A DNA stretch of 56,292 nucleotides from JAICND01 sp040905905 (GTDB lineage: Bacteria; Actinomycetota; Acidimicrobiia; Spongiisociales; ZC4RG35): assembly GCA_040905905.1 (NCBI GenBank), contig JBBDQN010000006.1, positions 1 through 56,292 on the forward strand, read 5' to 3'. The position numbers and the translations under genes are program-made. The notes under the pieces are model-generated. The model did not search any database, was not told the DNA's origin, and worked only from the letters and a program-made list of their open reading frames with translations. Below, piece by piece: positions 9,047 through 17,225 of this stretch; position 1 is the stretch's first letter, and every line of letters starts with the position of its first letter.

Positions 9047-9340
9047 CTAGGACGGCTTGACCAAGGACAGGTGAGACCTCCGTTTCCTCCACCTCGCCAC
9101 GGTCAACGCCACGAAGACCAGCGTGACCAATAGTTGGGCGGCACTGGCCCAGGCGATAAAGGAATCTCCCCGCTGCCAAGACAGGACACCGTTGACCACC
9201 GCCGAGAAGCTGAGGAGGACTGCCCAAACTACAGTCCCGATCAGGTTTGCACGGGTTATCCATCGAGAGGAGGACGAGTTCTTCGTTGTCTTGTCGGGCG
9301 AGGTGCGCGTCCAGCTTGAGATGATCTGAACAAATCCCAT
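9047..9340 (-). CDS. Small two-helix membrane protein (cassette copy 2)
   Basis: Identical in sequence to the 97-residue membrane protein at 7490-7783, including the GGAGG ribosome site six bases before the ATG. Two transmembrane helices, basic C-terminal tail. The unchanged duplicate implies either a very recent duplication or selection and conversion keeping both copies alike. Confidence 0.6.
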   Translation of the reverse strand: MGFVQIISSWTRTSPDKTTKNSSSSRWITRANLIGTVVWAVLLSFSAVVNGVLSWQRGDSFIAWASAAQLLVTLVFVALTVARWRKRRSHLSLVKPS

Positions 9341-9578
9341 ATCGGGCCTCCGTCGCTGAGCGTGCGATGAGGCTACGCCCTGAACAATGGCCAACAGCAG
9401 GTCCCCACCTCGGGCATAGCCAGGAAGCCCTGGCCAGGCGGCGTTCTACCTTCGTTTGGACTTGCCCATGCGGGCAGCTCTCGCATTCGGTGACCACGAC
9501 GACCGCGTGGCGCAGGAGGCGGTCGAGGATGCTGGGCGGCGTGCTCGGGCAGCAACCCGGCCCAGCCGGGCCCTCGGG

Positions 9579-9719
9579 TCACCCCAACGACACAGCGAGA
9601 TTGGCGGGGTCCATTGCGTGGAGGCGAGCCTCGGTCGGATCGCGTAGGTACTCCTCAGCCCGTTGGGTCATGAGGTGGAGACCTGTAGGCGTCCACTCCT
9701 TGGAGTTGCCTCCCGTCAT
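9579..9719 (-). CDS. 46-residue hypothetical protein (cassette copy 2)
   Basis: Exact duplicate of the 46-residue ORF at 8022-8162, in the same position between the cupin gene and the membrane-protein gene. Function unknown. Confidence 0.45.
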   Translation of the reverse strand: MTGGNSKEWTPTGLHLMTQRAEEYLRDPTEARLHAMDPANLAVSLG

Positions 9720-9784
9720 GTTCGCTCTCTTCCGATTCGCCCCAGGCCAGAGGGACCGGCCACCACCCCCCGCGGACGGCCGCG

Positions 9785-10150
9785 CTACGTTTGGCCGGTG
9801 GCCTGTCGCACCACCTCAGCGAAGTCGACGAAAGCGCACGGTTCATCACCAACGACCCATGCGTCGTGCCCGGGGTCAATCACCCCGATCTCGCCTGGGC
9901 CAAACTCCATCTCTTTTCCGTCTCTCATGCGCACGCCGAACCGGCCGTGCAGAAAGAACTTGACGTGATAGACCTCGCAAAGGTCGGTTCCCACGACTGG
10001 GCGCGTCTGCACGGTCCATCTCCATCCGGGCTCGAGGTTGACCCGCTTGACGGGCCATTCCCCCGTGTTCACAACATCCACCCGCCCCTTCTCGTACGGG
10101 GTTCGTACCTCATCGGGAGACTCGAAGCTTTTGCTCTCCAAGACACCCAT
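9785..10150 (-). CDS. Cupin-domain protein (cassette copy 2)
   Basis: Exact duplicate of the 121-residue cupin at 8228-8593. Same start context and same downstream neighbours. Two identical copies would double the dose of the product if both are expressed. Confidence 0.75.
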   Translation of the reverse strand: MGVLESKSFESPDEVRTPYEKGRVDVVNTGEWPVKRVNLEPGWRWTVQTRPVVGTDLCEVYHVKFFLHGRFGVRMRDGKEMEFGPGEIGVIDPGHDAWVVGDEPCAFVDFAEVVRQATGQT

Positions 10151-10357
10151 TGGTCCCTGCACCTCCCTGCTCGACGGCATCCGCGAGTCTAAGATCTCGG
10201 CCCTTGCGCCTCAACCGCGATCGACGAGGCAAGGCCCCCGTTTACCGTGCTCACCACGAAACTGAGCCGTCAGCGTGGCTGGGAAGGAGCGGGTAAAACC
10301 CCGAGTGAATGCGCCGACACGATGCTCTATCGGGTCCGCCAGCGACCCGGACCACGC

Positions 10358-10440
10358 CGCCAGTGCCACCTTTGCCTTTTCGTATCCCTCCAACCCGATA
10401 TCAGCGACCCTTTCAGCCCGATGACAAACACCCAGTTACT
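10358..10440 (+). repeat. Dispersed repeat R, copy 4 (diverged)
   Basis: Closes the tandem cassette array. It starts like the others (CGCCAGTGCCACCTTTG) but then departs: 'TTTTCGTATCCCTCCAACCC' replaces TTTTCGCACCCCTCCAATTT, and the first TGTCAR element is lost. The left half therefore matches the other copies better than the right half. Confidence 0.7.
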
Positions 10441-10689
10441 AGCTGCTCGCGCGGCATCCCGAGCCGAAGCCTTCACCGAGATGAACAGCACCGTGACGCT
10501 TGTTGTCGGCGTGAGGTGACAAGTCGCCGAACGTGGCCATCCCAGGTAACTGGCAGCACCGAGTGCCGGTGAGCGCGCTGTCAAGTCGGGCGGTTCGAGC
10601 CGTGGCTGGCGCGCGTTATGCGCTGTTCGCTCTGCAGCGTCGCGTGGATGCAGCTGCTCGCTCGTCGCGGATTTGTACCATGAGCGATA

Positions 10690-11994
10690 GTGCAGCCCGA
10701 TGAGTTGGTAGAGCTCTTAGTGGATTGGTGGGACCGGACTGACGAGCTCCTTGGGATTTCGGAGAACGTAGCGATCGAGTTCAAGAGTTCTCCACACCGA
10801 CTTGATACCGATAAGGGGAAACTCGAATTCGCCAAGGACGTCAGTGGGATGGCCAACGCCGGAGGTGGCTTGATTGTTATTGGTGTGAGGACGACCACTG
10901 AGGAAGCTCTCGGTCGCGACATCGTTACTGAGATCACGCCCCTTGCCCCTGGGGGAATCAGCGTTGACCAGATAGGTTCGACCGCACGAGATTGGATCTA
11001 TCCGCCTGTTCGCAACATCGAGGTCTTGGAGTGGAGTGATCCAGACGGTGCAATGATCGTTGGCCTTTGTATACAGGCGACGCCAGAGATTGATGTTCCT
11101 GCGATGGTTCGAGGCGCCGAGGTCGATGGGCGAGTAAACAAAGCCCTGACGGGGATCGCTATCCGACACACCGATCGAGTCTACTACTTGCGGGCTGATG
11201 AGATCCACCGTTTGGTCGTGCGAGGACGGCTTGGCGAGGCGGATCTGCCGGTTGAAGCCAAACCGGAGCTCGCTTCAGCGGAACCTGACGTCGCCCTCGA
11301 ACCCATTCGAGTTCTTTACGTGGATGACGAGTGGCCGGTTTTCTTGCTTCAAGCATGGCCCGCGAGCTCGTTGCGCCTCGAGCACCTTCATGACGCTGAC
11401 GGCATTAAGGGTGTACTCGACGAACCGCCAACACTGAGGAATGGAGGTTTCAATTATCGCTGGAAGCAGGAGCCCGCGGTCCATGGGCCCGGAGGGATTC
11501 AAGTCTCGGTCGGCATGAGGGAAGGCCTCAGGATCGAGCCGACGGGTCTTGTCACTTTCTTTGGAAGTGCGGGTCCTGGGCTCTTGGGCTGGGGAATGGA
11601 GAAGTATGCGGGACCCTCAATTAATCCGGTCGCGCTCGCCGAACTTGTCTTTGAATACGCGAGGCTGTATTCGGCGGTACTTCGAGCTGGCGATGTACAA
11701 GAATCCGCCTGCTTCTACAGGATTGGAGTGCCACAGCACAGTCAGTCTCTAAGAATCACCAGTGGCAGGAGGCCGACCGGAACTCACGTTCTCCGTGAAC
11801 TTAGCCTTGAGCAGGACGTTCTAGAACAAGTCGGGCCGCTTGCCGACGGACGGCACCGTGAGATTACCGGAGCGCTTCTCGCCCGCTTCTATGCGCGGTT
11901 CGGGTGGGGGGTTGAACACATCCCCTATTTGAACCAAGAGGATGGTTCTTTCAATGAGGAGATTCTCATCGAGACTGAAGGTCCAGGTCTCTGA
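10690..11994 (+). CDS. AlbA_2 (Schlafen-like) domain protein
   Basis: A 434-residue soluble protein whose N-terminal ~170 residues carry an AlbA_2 domain. The signature is 'AIEFKSS' (about residue 28), then 'KLEFAKDVSGMANAGGGLIVIGV', the conserved Asn-Ala-Gly-Gly-Gly loop. The C-terminal ~230 residues are mixed alpha/beta with no family I recognise. AlbA_2 proteins bind nucleic acid or nucleotides, and many sit in phage-defence or mobile regions. Translation probably begins at GTG 10690; an ATG at 10680 is out of frame and stops after seven codons. It converges on the HEPN-like gene at 12072-13195, so the pair looks like an accessory module, bounded on the left by the cassette array and on the right by a transposase relic. 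Confidence 0.75.
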   Translation: MQPDELVELLVDWWDRTDELLGISENVAIEFKSSPHRLDTDKGKLEFAKDVSGMANAGGGLIVIGVRTTTEEALGRDIVTEITPLAPGGISVDQIGSTARDWIYPPVRNIEVLEWSDPDGAMIVGLCIQATPEIDVPAMVRGAEVDGRVNKALTGIAIRHTDRVYYLRADEIHRLVVRGRLGEADLPVEAKPELASAEPDVALEPIRVLYVDDEWPVFLLQAWPASSLRLEHLHDADGIKGVLDEPPTLRNGGFNYRWKQEPAVHGPGGIQVSVGMREGLRIEPTGLVTFFGSAGPGLLGWGMEKYAGPSINPVALAELVFEYARLYSAVLRAGDVQESACFYRIGVPQHSQSLRITSGRRPTGTHVLRELSLEQDVLEQVGPLADGRHREITGALLARFYARFGWGVEHIPYLNQEDGSFNEEILIETEGPGL

Positions 11995-12071
11995 CTCGGG
12001 AACTCAACGATAGTGAACGAGAGGGAGCGCTCATATGTGCGGTTAGTAGCTCGCCCGCCCAGCGGCGCCGC

Positions 12072-13195
12072 TCAGAATCCCAACTGCCAACGGATACTTG
12101 CCCGGATGATTGGGTCAAAGGGGTTGAGTGTCCCTCCCGCGCCACCTTGGATAGGCGGTACCTCTTGCGGTGGGCTGTCTACGCCAGGCAATCGTTCAAC
12201 CGGGGTTTGCTGCATCAAGCTATTGAGCAGTTCGAGCACAGCGGGGAACAGCTGGTCAACCAGGATGCCCGGATCAATGTGGAACCTATCGGGAAGGATG
12301 GACCGTAGACCCCATTTCTCGTGACCTCCGAGAGCTTCAGCTGCCTCGAGAACTTCCTCTGCGGCGGCTGGTGGAAGGGCGATCAGACTCTGTTCCTCTT
12401 GAGAGCCCATGACGCCGATGCCCTGCAGTGCGGCGCCGTGTATCTGGTTACGGAGCCGACGAAGGATGGTCAGAACGAGGGTTGCTTCCGCTCCTTCGCT
12501 CACAACCGCTGCGTGCGGTCGAGCGCCCTTTCGTACACGCGATAGCCAGTCTTCTCGTTGCCAGCCCGCTCGGTGCTCTGGATAGTCGAGGTTGAGTACG
12601 TGGTGAGCGACGCGGGCTGCCGCGTCGACTGCACCCATGAGCAGCATCAGGACAACGTCAAGACTGGAGAGGGCTTGGTCGCGGGTGTCGTTGTTCTGAG
12701 GTTGATTGAGGGCTACATGGATAGCGTCTCGGGCCTGCAATGCCCTGGCCACTCGCTGTAACGCAGACTGCGCCAAGTACGTGAGCGAATTCTCGTTCTG
12801 CTCTGCGTCGTGCTGGACAACGGCACTGAACCAGCGCCAGCCACTCGGAAGGAGCTCGCGGGTTCCGACCCAAAAGAAGAGTCCCCGGTTGAAGTTGAGC
12901 TCGCGGAAAACGTGAAATCGTCCTTGCGCCCGCAAGTACAACCCTAGGAGGGAAAGGGCTTCCTCGGGAGTACAGGCCGCCACATCGGCGTGCAGTGCCA
13001 GGGCGCGCTGGGTCCGAAGATAGGGGCGCGCTCGGTGACGTAGATGTCGGCTCGTAAGGCCTGTGAAGCGACCTGTGCGGCTAGTTCGTCCGCATACCTT
13101 CGCTCGGCGGCATGTTGAGGAGAAAGGTCGGGGTAGACGGCAGCTTCAATATCACTCGCGGCTACCTCGGGTGCGTTACCCATGACTCCACTCAT
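12072..13195 (-). pseudogene. HEPN-like protein gene with one frameshift
   Basis: Read from ATG 13195 ('MSGVMGNAPEV') the frame runs to about 13027 ('DIYVTER'). A one-base shift then continues as 'PYLRTQRALALHADVAACTPEEALSLLG' and stays open to 12072, giving about 370 residues in all. The middle contains 'LDVVLMLLMGAVDAAARVAHHVLNLDYP' and then 'LTILRRLRNQIHG', a helix with an R-x(5)-H pattern like the catalytic motif of HEPN ribonucleases of the Cthe_2314 type. HEPN proteins are common toxins and defence effectors; the assignment here rests on the motif and helical context. The single indel could be a real mutation or an assembly error. Downstream of the hypothetical gene at 13271. Confidence 0.55.
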
Positions 13196-13270
13196 GGTCC
13201 AGCTGTCCTGTCCCAAGGAGGAAACAACCGACCAGATCTGATCCCTCTCGTTGCTGTCTCGGACGACCGC

Positions 13271-13651
13271 CTAGCCCTCGTAGGCCGGGTCGGAAATGAA
13301 CGAGTCAGTCTTAACCATGGGCGAAACCTCTGGCCGCGGTCCGTTGTCCGCGTACCGGAACAGTTCGACCAATCCGATCTCCAAAAGATCGGATAAAAGG
13401 TGCTTCTTCGTAGGTGGCTTGGGCGGTTCTGGCTTCTCGAGGAGGTCGGCATCCACCATAACGCGGACCTTTCTGAAAGGGGTCCTCCCAGCGAAAAGAT
13501 GGGTTGCGGTGTCGGAGGGCTCGGCCGGCCAGGTGGGGCTGGGGAGCCCGACGCCATATCGGGAGTGTGGGAGGCGGACGATCATCTCAGTATCGGAACC
13601 AGCTTGTGGTGCCTGCATGATTGCATCAGCTGTGAGCGCTGAGTCCATCAT
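13271..13651 (-). CDS. Hypothetical protein
   Basis: A 126-residue frame starting at paired ATG codons (13651/13648). It has a Pro/Lys-rich middle (LEKPEPPKPPTKKH), followed by 'LLSDLLEIGLVELFRYAD' and an acidic tail. No domain recognised. It lies 75 bases upstream of the HEPN-like gene on the same strand, so it could be its partner (for example a small antitoxin-like protein), but that is only positional. A frame extending upstream to 13759 has unlikely Ser/Arg-rich composition and overlaps the transposase relic. Confidence 0.45.
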   Translation of the reverse strand: MMDSALTADAIMQAPQAGSDTEMIVRLPHSRYGVGLPSPTWPAEPSDTATHLFAGRTPFRKVRVMVDADLLEKPEPPKPPTKKHLLSDLLEIGLVELFRYADNGPRPEVSPMVKTDSFISDPAYEG

Positions 13652-13759
13652 GACGCGCGATTCCGCGCTAAGGGGTGAGGTTCCCGAAGAGGACGCTGAA
13701 GACGTCCTCCCGGGGTCCACCTGCCGCCATGCGGCCGCTACTCGAGAGCCACAGGCCAA

Positions 13760-14361
13760 TTAGAACACCGACTTGTGTTCGCAACGCCCTCAGTGGAAGT
13801 GCTCGGGAACGGCATGCACCTTGATTCCCGACGACGAGAAGTTGGACGGGACTATCGAAGTGGACGAAACCTATCTCGGCGGGTATGCGTACGGGAAGAG
13901 GAAGGGCTACAAGGGGAACAAGTCGCTCATCCTCGGCGCCATCGAACGGGGCGGCGATGTCAGGCTCAAAGTGGCGGTCAGCCGTGACGGTGCCGCCTTC
14001 GGGAAGTTCGCACGCCAGCATTTCGCTCCCAATGCCGAACGGGCCATCACCGACGAATGGCCGCCTATACGACGGTCAGGGAGTTCAGGGACAATGACAC
14101 CCGCCAACACACGGTCAACCACCGTCAGGACGAATGGGTCCGGGGCGATGTTTCATACCAACTCGGTCGAGTCGGTCTGGTCGCTCCTCAAGCGGTCTGT
14201 GGTCGGTTCTTACCACCAGCTCTCCAAGAAGAATCTGCCCGCATACCCTGGACGAGTTCACCTTCCGTTTCAACAACCGGGAAAACCCATACCTTTTCAG
14301 GGATACACTCATTCGGCTCTGCCGGTCTGATGATTTGGGATACGAGAGGCTCACGGCGTAA
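13760..14361 (+). pseudogene. IS1595-type (ISXO2-like) transposase remnant
   Basis: A broken DDE transposase of the ISXO2-like family. The first segment reads 'DGTIEVDETYLGGYAYGKRKGYKGNKSLILGAIERGG' with the first catalytic Asp in EVDETY, and runs to 'ERAITDEWP'. Frame then has to change near 14058, again near 14150 to pick up 'TNSVESVWSLLKRSVVGSYHQLSKK', and again near 14240 for 'LDEFTFRFNNRENPYLFRDTLIRLCRSDDLGYERL', the usual C-terminus. The N-terminal zinc ribbon is only partly visible. At least three frameshifts make it inactive. I could not define terminal inverted repeats. Confidence 0.85.
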
Positions 14362-15067
14362 ATCACCAAACCTCATGTGGATGGAGGTACTGGCCGCGGT
14401 TGACAAGACGGGCCACAAGCCAACGGTGCGGAACAAGTCTGAGACGTCTGACCAGGGGAGATATTGGTCGGCCATTCTTAACCCTAAGGGCCTGTCTGAT
14501 AATGACCCGCCCCCCTGTCACGCAAACGACTTCAAAGGGCCGTCAGTTAACCGTGAACCCTCTTTGAATCCCTGCGGATAATGTACGGCCAACAGTCGTC
14601 CCATCATCTGCCGAGCTTTCGGCAGCGAGAGGCAGGAATCGACCCAGGCGATCACGGGTGCGCTGTTCGACTCTTCACGATCAGCAGCCAGCCGCAAACG
14701 TGACCATAGAGCTTGACACGACAGATGCAATCGGCGAGGAGGCACCTAGGAGCCTCATGATGGACGCGATTGCACTTTTCCGCGCACCTCCTGCTGTATT
14801 CGGACTCTCTGAGCGCTACGGACCTGATCATGAAGGTCGATCTGAACTGTGGGAGCCACTTCGAGTGAAGCTGCGCAGATCCTCGGGGCCTGGCGATCCG
14901 GACGAGAAGGCTACTGCGACGTGTACGGCCTCTCCTGACCGCAAGCTGTCTGCAATGTGGCGGCTCCCGTCTTCGACCTCGGTGTGGCTCCGGTAACTCA
15001 CCATTGGAGGCCGTCCTACGGCTCGTGACTCTGAACTATTTGCCTCATCCTCTAGGCTTCGCAGGCC
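14362..15067. other. Intergenic, no supported gene
   Basis: About 700 bases between the transposase relic and the catabolic island. A minus-strand frame near 14520-14745 has a passable stretch ('PVIAWVDSCLSLPKARQMMGR') but no signal for a start and no family. The left edge of the island's coding DNA is at 15068; no shared near-palindrome of the island was seen here. Confidence 0.4.
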
Positions 15068-16045
15068 GTGACAGACAACATCCGCTCGTTTATGAACCGT
15101 ATGGATGTTGACCATCGCGACAGACTCGAAGGGCTCCCAGCATACTTCATGGACCTACGAGACATCGGAGCCGCGCGGCAAGCGCTCGCCAAGTTCGTCG
15201 ATGAAGCCACCGCCAATGCGCCCGATGTAGGAGGTATGGTCGCGGACTACCAGGTCACAGCATCTGAAGGCCACAGACTCCTTGTCCGAATCTACTCACC
15301 TGATCAACTCCGAACGCCAGCTCCGGCCCTCTATTGGATGCACGGGGGTGGGATGGTGCGCGGGGACGTCAGGATGAGTGATATCACATGCCAGACGATG
15401 GCGCGTGACGTTGGCTGCGTTGTTGCCTCGGTCGAGTACAGGTTGGCTCCTGAGAACCCTCACCCGACCCCGATCGAGGATTGCTACATCGGGCTCATGT
15501 GGTTGACCGAGAGGGCCCCCGAGTTGGGGTTGGACGCGAATCGGATAGCAATCGGCGGCACGTCAGCAGGAGGTGGAATGGCAGCATCCCTTGCTCTGCT
15601 ATGTCGAGATCGGGGCAAGCTGAACATTGCGTTCCAGTTGTTGCTGTCTCCAATGCTCGACGATCGCAACCAGACCTTTTCCAGCCACTATGCCGTTCAC
15701 TCGAAGGTGTGGAATCGAAGCGCCAACCTGATCGGCTGGAATGCGCTACTAGAGGGTGCAGCCGGCACCGACGGAGTTTCGCAGTACGCCGCTGCTGCCA
15801 GGGCGACAGATCTGACGGCCCTTCCCCAGGCCTACATCAGCGTCGGAGAACTCGACTTGTTTCTCGACGAGAGCATCGCGTACGCAACTCGGCTCTTACA
15901 AGCCGGCGTCCCAACGGAGCTCCACGTCTACCCCGGCGCCTTCCACGGTAGTGACACCCTGGTGCCTGGCTCTGATCTCTCGAATCGCCAGGTGATGGAT
16001 CGAAACTACGCCCTCCGCACCGCGCTACACCCCCGATTAGCGTAG
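15068..16045 (+). CDS. Alpha/beta hydrolase (HSL-type esterase/lipase)
   Basis: A 325-residue alpha/beta hydrolase of the hormone-sensitive-lipase group. The oxyanion loop is HGGG (His92-Gly95), the nucleophile elbow GTSAGG (Ser166), the acid Asp263 in 'SVGELDLFLDE', and the histidine His293 in 'GAFHGSD'. The set is complete, so the enzyme should be active on short carboxylic esters or lactones. Start is GTG 15068. It is the first gene of the plus-strand side of the catabolic island, but a hairpin right after its stop codon and a 195-base gap suggest it is transcribed apart from the cupin operon that follows. It would supply a free acid or alcohol to the pathway. Confidence 0.9.
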   Translation: MTDNIRSFMNRMDVDHRDRLEGLPAYFMDLRDIGAARQALAKFVDEATANAPDVGGMVADYQVTASEGHRLLVRIYSPDQLRTPAPALYWMHGGGMVRGDVRMSDITCQTMARDVGCVVASVEYRLAPENPHPTPIEDCYIGLMWLTERAPELGLDANRIAIGGTSAGGGMAASLALLCRDRGKLNIAFQLLLSPMLDDRNQTFSSHYAVHSKVWNRSANLIGWNALLEGAAGTDGVSQYAAAARATDLTALPQAYISVGELDLFLDESIAYATRLLQAGVPTELHVYPGAFHGSDTLVPGSDLSNRQVMDRNYALRTALHPRLA

Positions 16046-16065
16046 GCCTTACTTTCGCAAGGCCT
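16044..16065 (+). terminator. Hairpin after the esterase gene
   Basis: AGGCCTT at 16044-16050 pairs perfectly with AAGGCCT at 16059-16065 across an 8-base loop, overlapping the TAG stop codon of the esterase gene. There is no T-run after it, so it would be a stem-type terminator or processing site. Confidence 0.5.
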
Positions 16066-16124
16066 TCGAACGGCAAGACCCTATTCGTCATATCTGGCGT
16101 TCTCGGACAATTGACGCCAAGGTG

Positions 16125-16142
16125 AGATTTAGTACACTCAAA
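16125..16142. promoter_or_regulatory. Putative GntR operator, site 1
   Basis: AGATTTAGTACACTCAAA lies 98 bases before the ATG of the cupin gene. Its core AGT-AC-ACT is palindromic, and it matches two other sites in the island (18893-18910 and, inverted, 30580-30597) over the stretch TTTAGTAYACT. Site 1 and the inverted site 3 also share the CAA extension. Probably the operator for the cupin/HIT/aldolase/regulator transcript. Confidence 0.6.
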
Positions 16143-16240
16143 TGGTTGGTACCGCCGCGTAACCGATAAGGCGCAACGGACGGCTGGGGGCACCACAATC
16201 CCCTGCTCTTTTGCCCGCATTCTGGAAGGAGACATCGCCA

Positions 16241-16642
16241 ATGGAAACCGGAGAAAGAGCCCCCAGGAGAATCCGCCTCGATGACCTGACCGACGACACG
16301 GCACAAACGACCAACCTTCATCGATTCGTCGCCATTGACCCAGCTCACATGGATATGAGCGGCCCCTGGAAGCTCTATTTCGGCCGCGCCACGACGCCTC
16401 CTCACTCCTCGTCAGGGCCACACCACCACGGCGACGCCGAAACTGGGGGTTATGTCTTAAGTGGGCGATGCCGCATCTACTTCGGCGAAGGTTTCAAGAA
16501 ATTCATGGACTTCGAGAAGGGGGACTTCATATACGTTCCCCCTCACCTTCCGCACATCGAGGCAAACGAGGGCGATGAGCCCTTCGTAGGGCTGCTCGTC
16601 AGGAGCCCAGACAACATTGTGGTCAATCTGGACGAGGAATGA
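16241..16642 (+). CDS. Cupin-domain protein
   Basis: A 133-residue cupin with full metal-binding motifs. Motif 1 is 'GPHHHGDAETGGYVLSGRCRIYFGEG' (His61-63, Glu67), and motif 2 'FEKGDFIYVPPHLPHIEANEG' (His105). Such single-domain cupins are metal-dependent isomerases, hydrolases or dioxygenases acting on small acids or sugars. Start at 16241 is supported by GGAAGGAG with a nine-base gap; an ATG ten codons earlier has no such signal. It heads a tight plus-strand series (HIT-like at 16649, aldolase at 17226, GntR at 18116), and the putative operator site 1 lies upstream. The role in the pathway is not deducible from sequence. Confidence 0.85.
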   Translation: METGERAPRRIRLDDLTDDTAQTTNLHRFVAIDPAHMDMSGPWKLYFGRATTPPHSSSGPHHHGDAETGGYVLSGRCRIYFGEGFKKFMDFEKGDFIYVPPHLPHIEANEGDEPFVGLLVRSPDNIVVNLDEE

Positions 16643-16648
16643 CCACAG

Positions 16649-17104
16649 GTGCAAGAAGTCTTCCACACAGGGACCTTGCAGGAGTGTAAGTACTGCGGCT
16701 ACCTCGAAACTGGTGTAGGAGGCGGCTTGGTCTATGAGGACGTGCACTGGATCGTCTCGTCATCGCCCCTCGTCGACGTTCCTGGATGGCTAGTCGGCAT
16801 CCTCCGCCGTCACGCAGAAGGATTCGAGGGCCTGACGTGGGCCGAACTCACGGCTTTTGGTCCTTTGGTGAAACGTCTCACCCTGGCGATCAAAGCAACC
16901 ACCAACGTTGAGAAGGTGTACCTCTTCGTGATGGGAGAAAAGGTCCCTCACTTTCACTTCGTCCTACTTGCGCGCCATGAAGGAATTCCAAACGAACATA
17001 GGGGCCCTGCACTATTCGCTCACCGCGACAGATATGAAGACAGGGAGGCTGCTCTCCGCCTTGCGGGGAGTCTGAGCAGCTACATGACGCATGGATCGAT
17101 TTAG
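16649..17104 (+). CDS. HIT-like protein
   Basis: A 151-residue protein of the histidine-triad superfamily. A Cys pair near the start (CKYCGYLE, Cys13/Cys16) resembles the zinc-binding cysteines of the Fhit/Hint branch. 'VYEDVHWIVSSSP' is the first strand pair, and the active-site strand reads 'PHFHFVLLAR' (His101, His103). The third His of the HxHxHxx motif is replaced by Val, so nucleotide hydrolase activity may be altered. Start is GTG 16649, six bases after the cupin stop, hence translationally linked. HIT proteins cleave or transfer nucleoside phosphates; in this context it could act on an adenylate formed by the acyl-CoA synthetase, which is a guess. Confidence 0.7.
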   Translation: MQEVFHTGTLQECKYCGYLETGVGGGLVYEDVHWIVSSSPLVDVPGWLVGILRRHAEGFEGLTWAELTAFGPLVKRLTLAIKATTNVEKVYLFVMGEKVPHFHFVLLARHEGIPNEHRGPALFAHRDRYEDREAALRLAGSLSSYMTHGSI

Positions 17105-17225
17105 TTGCGGCGCCTAGATCTCGTTGCAGACAGCATATCTGGTAGCTGGGCACGAGGTTTCGTGGTCGTCTCGATCGATCGATAGGAGCCGGTTGCGATC
17201 CACCGAGCGAAGGGCCCAAAAGACA

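Larger units (their letters stand above)
8801..10357 (+). repeat. Tandem cassette unit, copy 2
   Basis: Second unit of the tandem array, 1557 bases long. Apart from the R segment at its left end, I see no difference from the first unit in the stretches compared. High identity of the body with divergence confined to R argues for a recent duplication by recombination between R copies, or for later conversion of the body. A collapsed or misassembled repeat is the alternative explanation. Confidence 0.9.

Noticed and set aside
10580..10620. GGTTCGAGCC-like stretch as a possible tRNA T-arm
   Set aside because: No acceptor stem, D-arm or anticodon arm fits around it.
14057..14581. Plus-strand frame of 174 codons
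   Set aside because: It is a patchwork of the frameshifted IS1595 transposase and noncoding sequence, not an independent gene.
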